From Dehalococcoidia bacterium UBA6495 (lineage in GTDB: Bacteria; Chloroflexota; Dehalococcoidia; Lucifugimonadales; UBA826), in NCBI GenBank assembly GCA_002435305.1, contig DJMH01000101.1:2135-41364 (forward strand): 39,230 nt of DNA, written 5' to 3'. Below are positions 25,633 through 34,542 of this stretch, one piece after another. How positions within the stretch are numbered: the first letter of the stretch is position 1; each line of letters begins with the position of its first letter. The position numbers and the translations under genes are program-made. The notes under the pieces are model-generated. The model made no database searches. It saw nothing but the letters and a program-made list of their open reading frames with translations, and was not told the origin of the DNA.

Positions 25633-27199
25633 TAGTATCGTTATGTATAAGTACTGATCTACGGGGTTCCTTTCCCTCACTGATGGATTCCAGTCCATAT
25701 TCTGTGGCTATTTGATGCTGAAGCCTTCTCACAAAAGAGTTTTGCGGTCTTAACAGGATTTCTGGTTCCCCATTGGAGATCCTTTGTGATGCCTGCGTAG
25801 CCTCCAATAGGGCTAATGATTTTTCCGATTCTGAAATCATAGGTCCTGTATCATTTTTTGTAACTGCTTTTACAAATTGCTCAATTTGCTGAACTGTATT
25901 TTTTCTGAGTACAAACACTGGTTTGCCCATTTTTTCGGCACTTTTCAATGCTTGAGTTCCTCTCCTATGGTAATTCTTGGTTGTCACAAGCATCTCTGCT
26001 TTGTTTATGTCAGCGACTAATGTGATAGGCGCATTCATAGACCTGATGACTTGATCAAATCTGCTTTTGTTAACACCGTAGGGCATTATTGGGGTTAATT
26101 TTGCAGTTTCGGTTGGGAATGTATTGTTGGTTCTACGATATGGCTCAACATGCTCATTTGGAAAATCGAGACTTTGGTTGCCTTCACCAGATTTGGAGGA
26201 ACTTGTGTGCTTCCTTATGTGGCCATTTTCTTCCACTGCTCTCACTTCAGAATTTATGGTTTGTTTGCGCAACATTTTATCCACAGTGGAGGCTACATCG
26301 GAATGTACTGTTACTAGGTTCCAACCCTGTATCTCCACTAATTTTTCAAAAGTAGGAGGGGCATTTCTTTCTAATACAGTTTTTTGGGTTCTCCTTCTTC
26401 TAGCCTCAATATCTCCAAGTGTGACGGTTTGAATTCCACCGACTAGGTCTGACAACGTGGGATTCATAATCAAATTTTCAAGACTATTACCGTGAGCGGT
26501 AGCTACCAGTTGAACCCCTCGTTCTGCAATGGTTCTGGCGGCATTGGCCTCCAATTCGGTGCCGATTTCATCTATAACTATGACCTCTGGCATGTGGTTC
26601 TCCACAGCCTCAATCATCACGTCATGTTGTTTAGTCGGATACGGTACCTGCATTCTTCTGGCTCTTCCGATGGCTTTATGTGGGATATCTCCATCTCCGG
26701 CAATTTCATTGGAGGTATCCACCACTATCACTCTTTTTTCTGCATCGTCTGCCAAAACTCTAGCTACCTCTCTGAGCATCGTTGTCTTTCCTACCCCAGG
26801 TTTTCCGAGAAGTAGGACACTTTCCCCGGACAATACTAAGTCTTCTATTATTTTGATGGTTCCATAGACTGCTCTTCCCACCCTGAATGTTATACCTACT
26901 ACCTTGCCGCTACGGTTTCGAATAGCAGATATACGATGAAGGGTGCGTTCTATGCCTGCTCTATTATCAACACCGAACATTCCGATCTTACTAATCGAGT
27001 ATTCCAGATCGTCTTTGGTGACTTCATCGATTTCTAGCAGTTTGTTCTGACCCAAGAACCTTGCTTCCGGTTGCCTTCCTAAATCTAGGACCACTTCCAG
27101 TAATTCCTCCACATTTTCCTGGGCCAATAACTCTGACCTGAATCTTTCAGGAATCACGTCCACAAGGACGTTTAGATCTATATCTGTCTCTCGGATCAC
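25622..27199 (-). CDS. R3H-domain AAA-type ATPase (Ycf45/SpoIIIAA-like)
   Basis: A 525-residue protein. The ATPase domain has the P-loop LLGKPGVGKTTM (130-141), Walker B in EVIVIDEIGTE near 205-215 and the segment QLVATAHGNSLENL, as in SpoIIIAA and the chloroplast/cyanobacterial Ycf45 family. After a variable, low-complexity linker there is a C-terminal R3H domain (RRLQHQIATEYG, near 494), which in other proteins binds single-stranded nucleic acid. It starts with GTG and has a weak ribosome binding site. It lies 23 bp after pdxT and overlaps tmk, so it is in the pdxS-pdxT-tmk transcript. The cellular role of this family is not established. Confidence 0.85.
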   Translation of the reverse strand: MIRETDIDLNVLVDVIPERFRSELLAQENVEELLEVVLDLGRQPEARFLGQNKLLEIDEVTKDDLEYSISKIGMFGVDNRAGIERTLHRISAIRNRSGKVVGITFRVGRAVYGTIKIIEDLVLSGESVLLLGKPGVGKTTMLREVARVLADDAEKRVIVVDTSNEIAGDGDIPHKAIGRARRMQVPYPTKQHDVMIEAVENHMPEVIVIDEIGTELEANAARTIAERGVQLVATAHGNSLENLIMNPTLSDLVGGIQTVTLGDIEARRRRTQKTVLERNAPPTFEKLVEIQGWNLVTVHSDVASTVDKMLRKQTINSEVRAVEENGHIRKHTSSSKSGEGNQSLDFPNEHVEPYRRTNNTFPTETAKLTPIMPYGVNKSRFDQVIRSMNAPITLVADINKAEMLVTTKNYHRRGTQALKSAEKMGKPVFVLRKNTVQQIEQFVKAVTKNDTGPMISESEKSLALLEATQASQRISNGEPEILLRPQNSFVRRLQHQIATEYGLESISEGKEPRRSVLIHNDTNEY

Positions 27200-27222
27200 T
27201 TTTGCCGTGGTCCTCCCAAGTT

Positions 27223-27804
27223 TTATTGCATTGAATGAGCGATATTTGCGAACATGGTGTGCATTCTGGGATCTTCAGTTAGTTCAGGGTGAAATGAGGT
27301 AGCAAGAATTCTGTTTTGTTTTACTGCAACTGGTTTTCCTTGATCTACTTCGGCTAATATTTCGACCCCATTCCCTATCTCAGTTACTAGAGGCGCCCGA
27401 ATGAAAATGGCGTGCATAGGGGGTCCGTCCATTCCGTTGATATCCAAGTTTGTCTCAAAACTATCAATTTGTCTGCCAAACGCGTTGCGGCTGACCTCGA
27501 TATCCATCAACCCCAATGGGTTAGGACGTTTATCCTTTAAGTGCTTTGCTATGACTATCATACCTGCACAGGTACCCCATACAGCTAGTCCTTTCCTTAC
27601 TTTTTCGACCAAAGGCTGTCGCATTTCATAGATATCTATCAACTGCACTATGGTCGTACTTTCTCCGCCAGGGATGATTAATCCATCGATATTTTCTAAT
27701 TGTTCAGGCAACCGGACTTCCACAGATTCAATTCCAATAGAATCTAGCATATTTCTATGTTCTAGAAAGTCGCCTTGTATTGCCAAGACGCCTATAGGTG
27801 CCAA
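27223..27804 (-). CDS. pdxT: Pyridoxal 5'-phosphate synthase, glutaminase subunit
   Basis: Releases ammonia from glutamine and hands it to PdxS. The 193-residue class I amidotransferase has the nucleophile C79 in WGTCAGM, the oxyanion loop PGGESTT (45-51) and the H172/E174 pair in SFHPELTED. The start is TTG at 27804, two bases after the pdxS stop, with AGGGG upstream. The tight spacing fits the stoichiometric complex with PdxS. Confidence 0.96.
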   Translation of the reverse strand: MAPIGVLAIQGDFLEHRNMLDSIGIESVEVRLPEQLENIDGLIIPGGESTTIVQLIDIYEMRQPLVEKVRKGLAVWGTCAGMIVIAKHLKDKRPNPLGLMDIEVSRNAFGRQIDSFETNLDINGMDGPPMHAIFIRAPLVTEIGNGVEILAEVDQGKPVAVKQNRILATSFHPELTEDPRMHTMFANIAHSMQ

Positions 27805-27806
27805 AT

Positions 27807-28706
27807 TTACCAGCCCCTAGTAGCAAACTGCTCTGATTCAGGCAAAGTTCTAACATCAATTCCTGGCATGGATGCGCCTAATCCTTTGGAGACGGAAGCA
27901 AGCATTTCTGGATCTTTGTAATGTGTCGTGGCTTTGACTATTGCATTAGCCATAATTTGAGGAGTTTCTGACTTAAATATTCCAGATCCCACAAAGACAC
28001 CGTCTACACCAATTTGCATCATCAATGCAGCATCCGCCGGAGTAGAAATCCCGCCAGCTGCGAAGTTCACAACGGGTAAAGCCCCGGTTTGGTGGATGCC
28101 TTTTACTAATTCATAAGGAGCCTTCAAATCTCGGGCTGTGGCCATGAGTTCGTCTGATTCCATACCTCTAATGTGACTAATTTGTCCCAAAACTTTCCTC
28201 GCATGTCGGACCGCCTCTACGATATTCCCCGAACCGGCTTCTCCCTTCGTTCTAATCATAGCGGCACCTTCGCCTATTCTTCTGAGCGCCTCCCCTAAGT
28301 CCCTGGCACCACACACGAAGGGTACCGAAAAGTCATGTTTATTGATGTGATTGTTTTCATCCGCTGGAGTTAAAACTTCGGATTCGTCGATGTAATCAGT
28401 TCCAAGAGCTTCCAAAATCTGGGCTTCTACGAAATGACCGATCCTCGCTTTGGCCATTACAGGGATGGTCACTGCCTCAATTATCTCAGAGATCATTTGT
28501 GGGTCTGACATTCTTGCCACACCACCGTCGGCCCTGATATCGGAAGGGACTCTTTCTAGCGCCATAACCGCCACTGCGCCAGCATCTTCTGCGATTTTTG
28601 CTTGGTCTGGTGTGACCACATCCATAATCACGCCACCCTTCAACATCTGGGCCAACCCTGACTTTACTGTCCAAGTTCCAGTGTTAGGTTTTATTTCTGT
28701 TGCCAT
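27807..28706 (-). CDS. pdxS: Pyridoxal 5'-phosphate synthase, synthase subunit
   Basis: Builds PLP from ribose 5-phosphate, glyceraldehyde 3-phosphate and ammonia. The 299-residue TIM-barrel protein shows ERVPSDIRADGGVARMSDP, IPVMAKARIGHFVEAQ with the active-site Lys, and GAAMIRTKGEAGSGN. This is the deoxyxylulose-independent route. The ATG follows GGAGG by 7 bases, with a clear promoter and a leader hairpin upstream. It is the first gene of the pdxS-pdxT-R3H-tmk operon. GAPDH, whose substrate PdxS also uses, is the next gene upstream. Confidence 0.97.
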   Translation of the reverse strand: MATEIKPNTGTWTVKSGLAQMLKGGVIMDVVTPDQAKIAEDAGAVAVMALERVPSDIRADGGVARMSDPQMISEIIEAVTIPVMAKARIGHFVEAQILEALGTDYIDESEVLTPADENNHINKHDFSVPFVCGARDLGEALRRIGEGAAMIRTKGEAGSGNIVEAVRHARKVLGQISHIRGMESDELMATARDLKAPYELVKGIHQTGALPVVNFAAGGISTPADAALMMQIGVDGVFVGSGIFKSETPQIMANAIVKATTHYKDPEMLASVSKGLGASMPGIDVRTLPESEQFATRGW

Positions 28707-28720
28707 GTATAGCCTCCGTT

Positions 28721-28739
28721 TTCAGTTATGCAAACTGAA
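28721..28739 (-). promoter_or_regulatory. Leader hairpin just upstream of the pdxS ribosome binding site
   Basis: A perfect 7-bp inverted repeat TTCAGTT/AACTGAA with a 5-base loop lies between the promoter and the GGAGG of pdxS. It could be an operator or an mRNA structure; no T-run follows, so it is not a terminator. Confidence 0.4.
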
Positions 28740-28752
28740 TGCACTTATACAA

Positions 28753-28782
28753 ATTATAACCCTACATACTGGTAAGCTTCAA
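28753..28782 (-). promoter_or_regulatory. Sigma-70-like promoter of the pdxS operon
   Basis: On the minus strand TTGAAG (28777-28782) and a perfect TATAAT (28753-28758) are 18 bases apart, about 45 bases before the pdxS ATG. It lies in the gap after the gap gene and makes the pdx genes a separate unit. Confidence 0.65.
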
Positions 28783-28803
28783 TTAAGAACAACGATCCTA
28801 TTT

Positions 28804-29817
28804 CTAGAACCCTGCTTTCCCGACCAGCTTCGCCAATTCCACTGTCCTGCAACTGTATCCCCATTCATTATCGTACCAGCCGACCACTTTAGCCATATTG
28901 TCGTCTAGAGTTATCGTGGATAGGCCGTCAATGGTGCAACTATATTTACTCCCGCGATAGTCAGAGCTTACCAAAGGCTCATTGGAATACTGGAGGATAC
29001 CATTAAGGCTGTTCTGGGATACCTCTAGGTATGCCTGGTTAATTTCTTCGGCTGTGGCTCTTTTCTTTAGAGTCGCGACAAAATCTGTAACCGATACGGT
29101 TGCTGTGGGTACCCTGAAGGCCATGCCATGAACCTTCCCTTTTAAATTTGGTAGAACTTGTTCCACCGCCTTCGCAGCTCCAGTTGTAGTGGGGATTATA
29201 TTCATTGCTGCAGCTCTGGCCCTGCGTTTGTCTTTATGCCTTTTATCAAGAACTTGTTGGTCGTTGGTATAAGAATGGATGGTAGTCATCATGCCTTTTT
29301 CTATCCCGAAGGAATCATCCAACACTTTCATCAACGGTGCTGCGCAATTGGTTGTGCATGAAGCATTTGACATTATGTGGTGTTTGTTTTTGTCATAATG
29401 ATGTTCATTGACTCCCAACACTATCGTAATGTCTTCGTTTTTTGCGGGAGCGGAAATTATTACTTTCTTCGCCCCACCTTTTAAATGTCCAGACGCTTTT
29501 ACGGAATCGGTAAACTTGCCTGTACATTCAATGACGATATCGACACCATGGTCTCCCCAAGGTAATGAAGAAGGTGACTCGGAATTTAGACAAACCACTC
29601 GATGACCGTCTATTACAATAGAATCTTCGGTCCATTTAACGTCGCCTTTGAATGTTCCGTAGGTTGTATCATATTTAAACATATGAGTATTACTTTCAGG
29701 GTCTGCAAAGCTATTAATGGCCCCTACCTCGATATCTTTGTACCCCTCTTGAACCACGGCCCGTAATATCAATCTACCTATTCTACCGAAACCGTTAATA
29801 CCAATACGCGTCTTCAT
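28804..29817 (-). CDS. gap: Glyceraldehyde-3-phosphate dehydrogenase, type I
   Basis: A 337-residue GAPDH with the N-terminal GINGFGRIGRL, the catalytic C154 in SNASCTTNCAAPL and the PTTTGAAKAV segment. Two positions that normally favour NAD are changed: the Asp after strand beta-2 (IND in NAD enzymes) is Ser here (AINSFADPES), and the Leu-Pro pair before HKD is Lys-Arg (LDKRHKDKRRAR). This points to use of NADP or both cofactors. It follows enolase by 47 bp on the same strand. A single gap gene in the window cannot show whether another, NAD-specific one exists elsewhere. Confidence 0.95.
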   Translation of the reverse strand: MKTRIGINGFGRIGRLILRAVVQEGYKDIEVGAINSFADPESNTHMFKYDTTYGTFKGDVKWTEDSIVIDGHRVVCLNSESPSSLPWGDHGVDIVIECTGKFTDSVKASGHLKGGAKKVIISAPAKNEDITIVLGVNEHHYDKNKHHIMSNASCTTNCAAPLMKVLDDSFGIEKGMMTTIHSYTNDQQVLDKRHKDKRRARAAAMNIIPTTTGAAKAVEQVLPNLKGKVHGMAFRVPTATVSVTDFVATLKKRATAEEINQAYLEVSQNSLNGILQYSNEPLVSSDYRGSKYSCTIDGLSTITLDDNMAKVVGWYDNEWGYSCRTVELAKLVGKAGF

Positions 29818-29864
29818 GTAATTTGAACCCTTTTAGCCTAATGAGTCTCTTTGTTCATATTTAA

Positions 29865-31157
29865 CTAGTTTATGTAACGGGAGTAAACGTCTCTTCCAGC
29901 AAATCTACACCTACTGGCTAAATTTTCCTCAATGCGTATGAGTCGGTTGTACTTGGCGGTTCTTTCGCCTCTGGCAGGGGCCCCAGATTTTATTTGCCCG
30001 GAATTTGTCGCTACCGCTAAGTCAGATATAAAAGTGTCTTCTGTTTCACCTGAGCGATGACTTATAACTGTGCCCCATCCTACAGATTGAACTAGGTTGA
30101 TAGCCTCTAATGTTTCGGTTAAGGTACCGATTTGATTTGGTTTTATAAGCACAGCATTCGCTGCCCGAGCTTCGATACCTTTTGATATTCTAGTTGGGTT
30201 CGTTGTAAGCAGATCATCTGCAACTAGTTGTATTTTGCTGCCTAAGCGGCGCGTTATTTCCTCCCAGTCACTCCATTCATCATCTGATAAGCCATCTTCA
30301 ATGCTTATGATCGGATACCTTTCTATCCAGGCAGAATACATTTCAATTAGTTGTTCGCCTGAAACTAGTTTTTTTTCACGTTTCAAGTTGTAGAGTTTAT
30401 TTCCTGAGTCAAAAAGTTCCGCCGCTGCCACATCTAACGCAATAAAAAAATGAAGACCGCATTCATAGCCAGAAGAAGTTATGGCATCAACTAATATTTC
30501 TAAAGCAGCTTCGCTAGATGGTAATTGCGGGGCGAATCCACCTTCATCTCCAACCGTGGTACTGAGATTGCTTTCGCTTAGATTGTTCTGGAGCGATTGG
30601 TATACTTCAGAACCGGCTTTAATGGCATCAGAGAAGGTTCTAAACCCGACAGGGACTACCATGAATTCCTGAATGTCAGTGGAATTTTCAGCATGTTTGC
30701 CGCCATTAATAACATTCAACATTGGGACGGGAATTAAGTATTCATCTGATTCCGAAATGTGGGCGAATAACTCCTTCTTAGATGAAATAGCAGCAGCCTT
30801 GGCGGTAGCAAGAGATACTGCCAATGTGGAATTTGCGCCTAAATTACTTTTGTTTTCGGTCCCATCTAACTCAATTAATTTAGAATCTAGTTTTTCTTGA
30901 TCAAAGGCATCAAAGCCTATGACGTTTGGACTTATAATATTCTGGATATTATCAAGTGCTTTCAGAACACCCTTTCCATGGTACCTGTTTTTATCACCAT
31001 CTCGGAGTTCGATTGCCTCATATTGTCCCGTACTGGCACCTGACGGCACGGCAGATGTACCTACAGAACCGTCTTCCAGGACTATATCTACCTCGACCGT
31101 AGGGTTTCCTCTTGAATCAAGGATTTCTCTCGCCTTGATACTATGAATTGAAGTCAT
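29865..31157 (-). CDS. eno: Enolase
   Basis: Interconverts 2-phosphoglycerate and phosphoenolpyruvate. The 430-residue protein has the usual start IKAREILDSRGNPTVEVD, the GASTGQYEAIELRDGD loop, SIEDGLSDDEWSDW with metal-binding residues, and IKPNQIGTLTETLE, followed by SHRSGETEDTFI. Length is typical. It sits between a SLOG-family gene (13 bp upstream) and gap (47 bp downstream) and is probably cotranscribed with both. Confidence 0.97.
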   Translation of the reverse strand: MTSIHSIKAREILDSRGNPTVEVDIVLEDGSVGTSAVPSGASTGQYEAIELRDGDKNRYHGKGVLKALDNIQNIISPNVIGFDAFDQEKLDSKLIELDGTENKSNLGANSTLAVSLATAKAAAISSKKELFAHISESDEYLIPVPMLNVINGGKHAENSTDIQEFMVVPVGFRTFSDAIKAGSEVYQSLQNNLSESNLSTTVGDEGGFAPQLPSSEAALEILVDAITSSGYECGLHFFIALDVAAAELFDSGNKLYNLKREKKLVSGEQLIEMYSAWIERYPIISIEDGLSDDEWSDWEEITRRLGSKIQLVADDLLTTNPTRISKGIEARAANAVLIKPNQIGTLTETLEAINLVQSVGWGTVISHRSGETEDTFISDLAVATNSGQIKSGAPARGERTAKYNRLIRIEENLASRCRFAGRDVYSRYIN

Positions 31158-31170
31158 TTTAGGATGGTCC

Positions 31171-31641
31171 TTACTTTTTGTTGGCTTGGCAGATCGCGAG
31201 CTGAACGGCCTCTTCGGGGTTGTTCGCTACTATTATTCCACAATCTAAATGTTCGTCTCTGAGTAAACTCCACGTGTTCAGGCCAATTACTGATTTTGAG
31301 TCTGACAATGCCAGCCCAATTTCAGACAAAGTCCCATAGGAACCACCGATCGCGATGACCGATTTTCCAGCCCTAGTAACTAGTAAGTTGCGACCATTTC
31401 CAAGTCCGGTACAGATAGGTATGTCAACGTATTCGTTGGAATCAAGAGAGTCCATTCCTGGCAAAATCCCTATAGTGGTGCCTCCATGTTTTTTGGCCCC
31501 TTTGCAAACAGCTCTCATAACTCCTTCTTGGCCCCCACAAACCACTGTTACGTTGGCCTTTGCCAAGAGAGAACCTACCTCTTCAGCAAGCATGGCATTT
31601 TTAGGGGAGGCGGAGCTTTCACCTATTACAGCAATTATCAA
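31171..31641 (-). CDS. SLOG-fold protein of the TIGR00725 / LOG-like family
   Basis: A 156-residue Rossmann-like protein. It carries CGGQEGVMRAVCKGAKKHGG and the signature GGSYGTLSEIGLAL, which are typical of the TIGR00725 group within the SLOG superfamily (once annotated as lysine decarboxylase-like). Relatives bind nucleotides or act as phosphoribohydrolases (LOG), but TIGR00725 members have no agreed function. The start is TTG, with AGGTGATA just upstream. It lies between mdh (33 bp) and eno (13 bp) within a carbon-metabolism gene run, so a nucleotide-linked housekeeping role is plausible but unproved. Confidence 0.85.
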   Translation of the reverse strand: MIIAVIGESSASPKNAMLAEEVGSLLAKANVTVVCGGQEGVMRAVCKGAKKHGGTTIGILPGMDSLDSNEYVDIPICTGLGNGRNLLVTRAGKSVIAIGGSYGTLSEIGLALSDSKSVIGLNTWSLLRDEHLDCGIIVANNPEEAVQLAICQANKK

Positions 31642-31674
31642 ATATCACCTTATTCGAGATGCCATCTAGAGGCT

Positions 31675-32607
31675 CTATTGAGCTCCTGCCATAACCTCGA
31701 CCAATTCTTGTACCGCTTCCGCGGATTTTCTTAAAGCGTTAAGCTCATCGCCATTCAAATTTAACTCAACTATCTCTTCGACTCCGTTTGAGCCGAGTTT
31801 GACTGGCACACCAACATAGACATCATTGATGCCGTATTGGCCTTGTAAATATGCTGTGCATGGTAATATCTCTTTCTTATCAAAAAGAATGGCTTCTACC
31901 ATCTGAACGATAGATGCCGAAGGGGCGTAAAAAGCACTTCCAGTCTTCAAATAATTCACTATTTCTGCGCCGCCATCCCGTGCCCTTTGCACTATCTCTT
32001 CCATTCTTTTCGGAGCTATCAGTTTAGATACGGGGGTTCCTGCAACATTTGTGCTTTCCACAACAGGTACCATTGTGTCTCCATGCCCGCCAAGCACATA
32101 GGCTGAGACAGAGTTGACAGATACTCCCAATTCTTCCGCGAGAAAAGTTCTGTACCTAGCTGTATCAAGGATGCCAGCCATACCTACCACTCGGGTACTT
32201 GGGAATCCAGTGATTTTCAAAGCTTGTTGAGCCATTGCATCTAGAGGATTTGTGACTATCAGGTGAACGCTGTTGGGAGAAAATTTAGCAGTTTGTTCCA
32301 CCACACTGGTAACTATTTTCATATTGGTGAGTAGTAAATCATCTCGGCTCATGCCAGGTTTGCGGGCTACTCCTGAGGTTACAACGACTACATCAGACCC
32401 TTCGGTTTCTTCATATCCATTTGTACCTACGATGCTGGCGTCTGTTCCCAAAATCGGACCAGATTCAAGCATATCCAAGGCCTTTCCTTGGGGTAACCCA
32501 TCCACGATATCCACCAAAACGACGTCAGCGTAGCCTCCGTCAAAAATGCGTTGAGCTGTTGTCGCACCTACGTTTCCAGCTCCAACAACAGTCACTTTGT
32601 CTCTCAT
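31675..32607 (-). CDS. mdh: Malate dehydrogenase (LDH-like type)
   Basis: A 310-residue NAD-dependent dehydrogenase of the lactate/malate family. The cofactor loop is VVGAGNVGATTAQ, with Asp at the end of beta-2 (VLVDIVDG), which indicates NAD. The substrate loop is ARKPGMSRDDL, with the Arg that marks malate dehydrogenase instead of the Gln of lactate dehydrogenase; the catalytic His is in GGHGDTMVPV. GAGG lies 7 bases ahead of the ATG. It follows the biotin-dependent carboxyltransferase by 63 bp, which places oxaloacetate production and reduction side by side. Confidence 0.95.
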   Translation of the reverse strand: MRDKVTVVGAGNVGATTAQRIFDGGYADVVLVDIVDGLPQGKALDMLESGPILGTDASIVGTNGYEETEGSDVVVVTSGVARKPGMSRDDLLLTNMKIVTSVVEQTAKFSPNSVHLIVTNPLDAMAQQALKITGFPSTRVVGMAGILDTARYRTFLAEELGVSVNSVSAYVLGGHGDTMVPVVESTNVAGTPVSKLIAPKRMEEIVQRARDGGAEIVNYLKTGSAFYAPSASIVQMVEAILFDKKEILPCTAYLQGQYGINDVYVGVPVKLGSNGVEEIVELNLNGDELNALRKSAEAVQELVEVMAGAQ

Positions 32608-32670
32608 TTAATTCCTCTTTTTATGTGTTTTGGTAATCCTAATTTGGATTTTATTTACAAACTAGTCTGA

Positions 32671-34521
32671 CTAGGTGATTATAGCTAGGAGGTCGCCCTT
32701 TACAACAGTTTGTCCAGGCTCTACTGTCAAAGACTGGATACGCCCATCTTTCGGTGAAGGTAAGGTATTTTCCATCTTCATAGCTTCTAAAACTGCTATA
32801 GGGTCACCTTGATTTACCTGTTGGTCCACTTCTACTAAGTATTTCAAAATCACACCTGGCATAGGGGATTTCAGTTCTCCGTCGGAATTTGCTGATGATC
32901 CGTGTAATGTCGGGTTTGAGTCTCTGGATGGCTCTGGATTTCGAATCCCGTCAGAAATTGAAATCATATTTTGGTCAACAGGATCGATTTCCACCTTATA
33001 GAAGGTGTCGTCAATAAACACATTGAAAGATCTAGTCTTCAAACTTTTAACCGGGACTTCCTGTGTTCCTGTTGCAGTAATTTCGTGATTCTCTGAGGGG
33101 TCACCGTCAGCATTTAGATCAAGGGTATCTTTCTGTAAATCAAGGCCATGCTTTACTCTGAGAAATTTCATTCCTGTAGTGGGGTATAACGCGTAAATTA
33201 GAATGTCATCAACATCGCTCGTGATGTCGGCAACTGCTTTTTCTGCTTCTTTTAGTTCAGGCTCTATCAGGTTTCCAGGTCTTTCATTGATGGTCTTTAT
33301 TTCTGAGGTATCATAGAACTTGAAGACTGCTTCTTTAATTTGGCTATCTACCTTGGAAGGGGGCCTGCCGTACATTCCGGTGAGATACTCCTTCACTTGG
33401 TTCGACACCATTTTGTATCTACCAAAAAGCACATTGCTAACTGCCTGAGATCCCACCATCTGACTCATCGGCGTCACCAAGGGAGGGTATCCCAGTTCTT
33501 TTCTAGTGAGGGGGATATCTTCCAGCACCTCATCAAGCCTATCTATTGAGTCAGCTTCCCTAAGCTGCGATACCAAGTTACTCGCCATTCCCCCAGGTAT
33601 TTGATGGCTCAGAACTTTAGCGTCTATAACAGAGGCCTTTGGAGTTTCCAAGTATTCGCGATACTTTGGCAAAATCGATTCTAGATAATCCCCTAAATCG
33701 ATAAGAGTGTCTAGGTCTAGTTTAGGATCATTTTCTGTGCCTTGCAAAGTGACAACAAGTGGTTCTACAGCGGGCTGAGAAGTTCTCAATGCTAGTGGAG
33801 CTAGGCAAGCGTCGACTACGTCTATACCTGCTTCAATCGCTTTTAAAACAGTCATAGAGGCCATACCACTGGTGTAATGGGTGTGTAATTGCAGGGGCAC
33901 CGTCACCACTTTTTTTAATGCTGAAATTAAATCAAAGGCGTCATAAGGCGATAAAAGTCCTGCCATATCTTTAATGCAAAGACTATCCGCCCCCATGTCT
34001 TGAAAAATTGCGGCTCTATCCAGATAATAATCTAAACTATATATTGGCCCACCCATCTTCCCGTTTTCAGTGACTGAATAACAAATTGTCATTTGTAAAT
34101 GCTTATCGTTATTTTTCACAGCTGCAGCAGCCCGAGCTAAATTCCATTCGTCGTTCAATGCATCAAACACCCTAAAAATGTCGATTCCGTTTGTCGCAGA
34201 GCGTTCAACAAACGCGTCTACTACGTCATCGGCATACGCTTTGTACCCCACCAGGGATTGTCCTCTTAGCAGCATTGACAATGGAGTCTTCGTTATTAAT
34301 TTTTTGAACTGGCGTAACCTTTCCCAGGGATCTTCAGCTAAATATCTTGTAGTGGCGTCGAAAGTAGCTCCACCCCATACTTCCATAGACGCGAAACCGA
34401 CCTGATCCATTTGGGCCGCGATGGGTTCCATATCCTTCATTTCGAGTCTTGTGGCAAGAAGGCTTTGGTGAGCGTCCCGGAAGGTGGTATCAGTGATGCC
34501 AAAAGTGTTAAACATGTTCAT
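32671..34521 (-). CDS. Biotin-dependent carboxyltransferase (pyruvate carboxylase subunit B / OadA / transcarboxylase 5S type) fused to biotin carrier domain
   Basis: A 616-residue protein. The carboxyltransferase TIM barrel begins ITDTTFRDAHQSLLATR, has the carbamylated Lys in SLCIKDMAGLL and the metal ligands in LHTHYTSGM. A PYC/OADA domain follows, and the C-terminal biotinyl domain has the biotin lysine K582 in LEAMKMENTL. It moves a carboxyl group between biotin and pyruvate/oxaloacetate. No biotin carboxylase and no membrane subunit (OadB) are adjacent. A PccB/12S-type gene and a small gene precede it and mdh follows, so the set equals the parts of a methylmalonyl-CoA:pyruvate transcarboxylase. 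Pyruvate carboxylase B or oxaloacetate decarboxylase alpha are the alternatives. The ribosome binding site is weak. Confidence 0.9.
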   Translation of the reverse strand: MNMFNTFGITDTTFRDAHQSLLATRLEMKDMEPIAAQMDQVGFASMEVWGGATFDATTRYLAEDPWERLRQFKKLITKTPLSMLLRGQSLVGYKAYADDVVDAFVERSATNGIDIFRVFDALNDEWNLARAAAAVKNNDKHLQMTICYSVTENGKMGGPIYSLDYYLDRAAIFQDMGADSLCIKDMAGLLSPYDAFDLISALKKVVTVPLQLHTHYTSGMASMTVLKAIEAGIDVVDACLAPLALRTSQPAVEPLVVTLQGTENDPKLDLDTLIDLGDYLESILPKYREYLETPKASVIDAKVLSHQIPGGMASNLVSQLREADSIDRLDEVLEDIPLTRKELGYPPLVTPMSQMVGSQAVSNVLFGRYKMVSNQVKEYLTGMYGRPPSKVDSQIKEAVFKFYDTSEIKTINERPGNLIEPELKEAEKAVADITSDVDDILIYALYPTTGMKFLRVKHGLDLQKDTLDLNADGDPSENHEITATGTQEVPVKSLKTRSFNVFIDDTFYKVEIDPVDQNMISISDGIRNPEPSRDSNPTLHGSSANSDGELKSPMPGVILKYLVEVDQQVNQGDPIAVLEAMKMENTLPSPKDGRIQSLTVEPGQTVVKGDLLAIIT

Positions 34522-34542
34522 ATAATCGGGTGAATACGTGGT

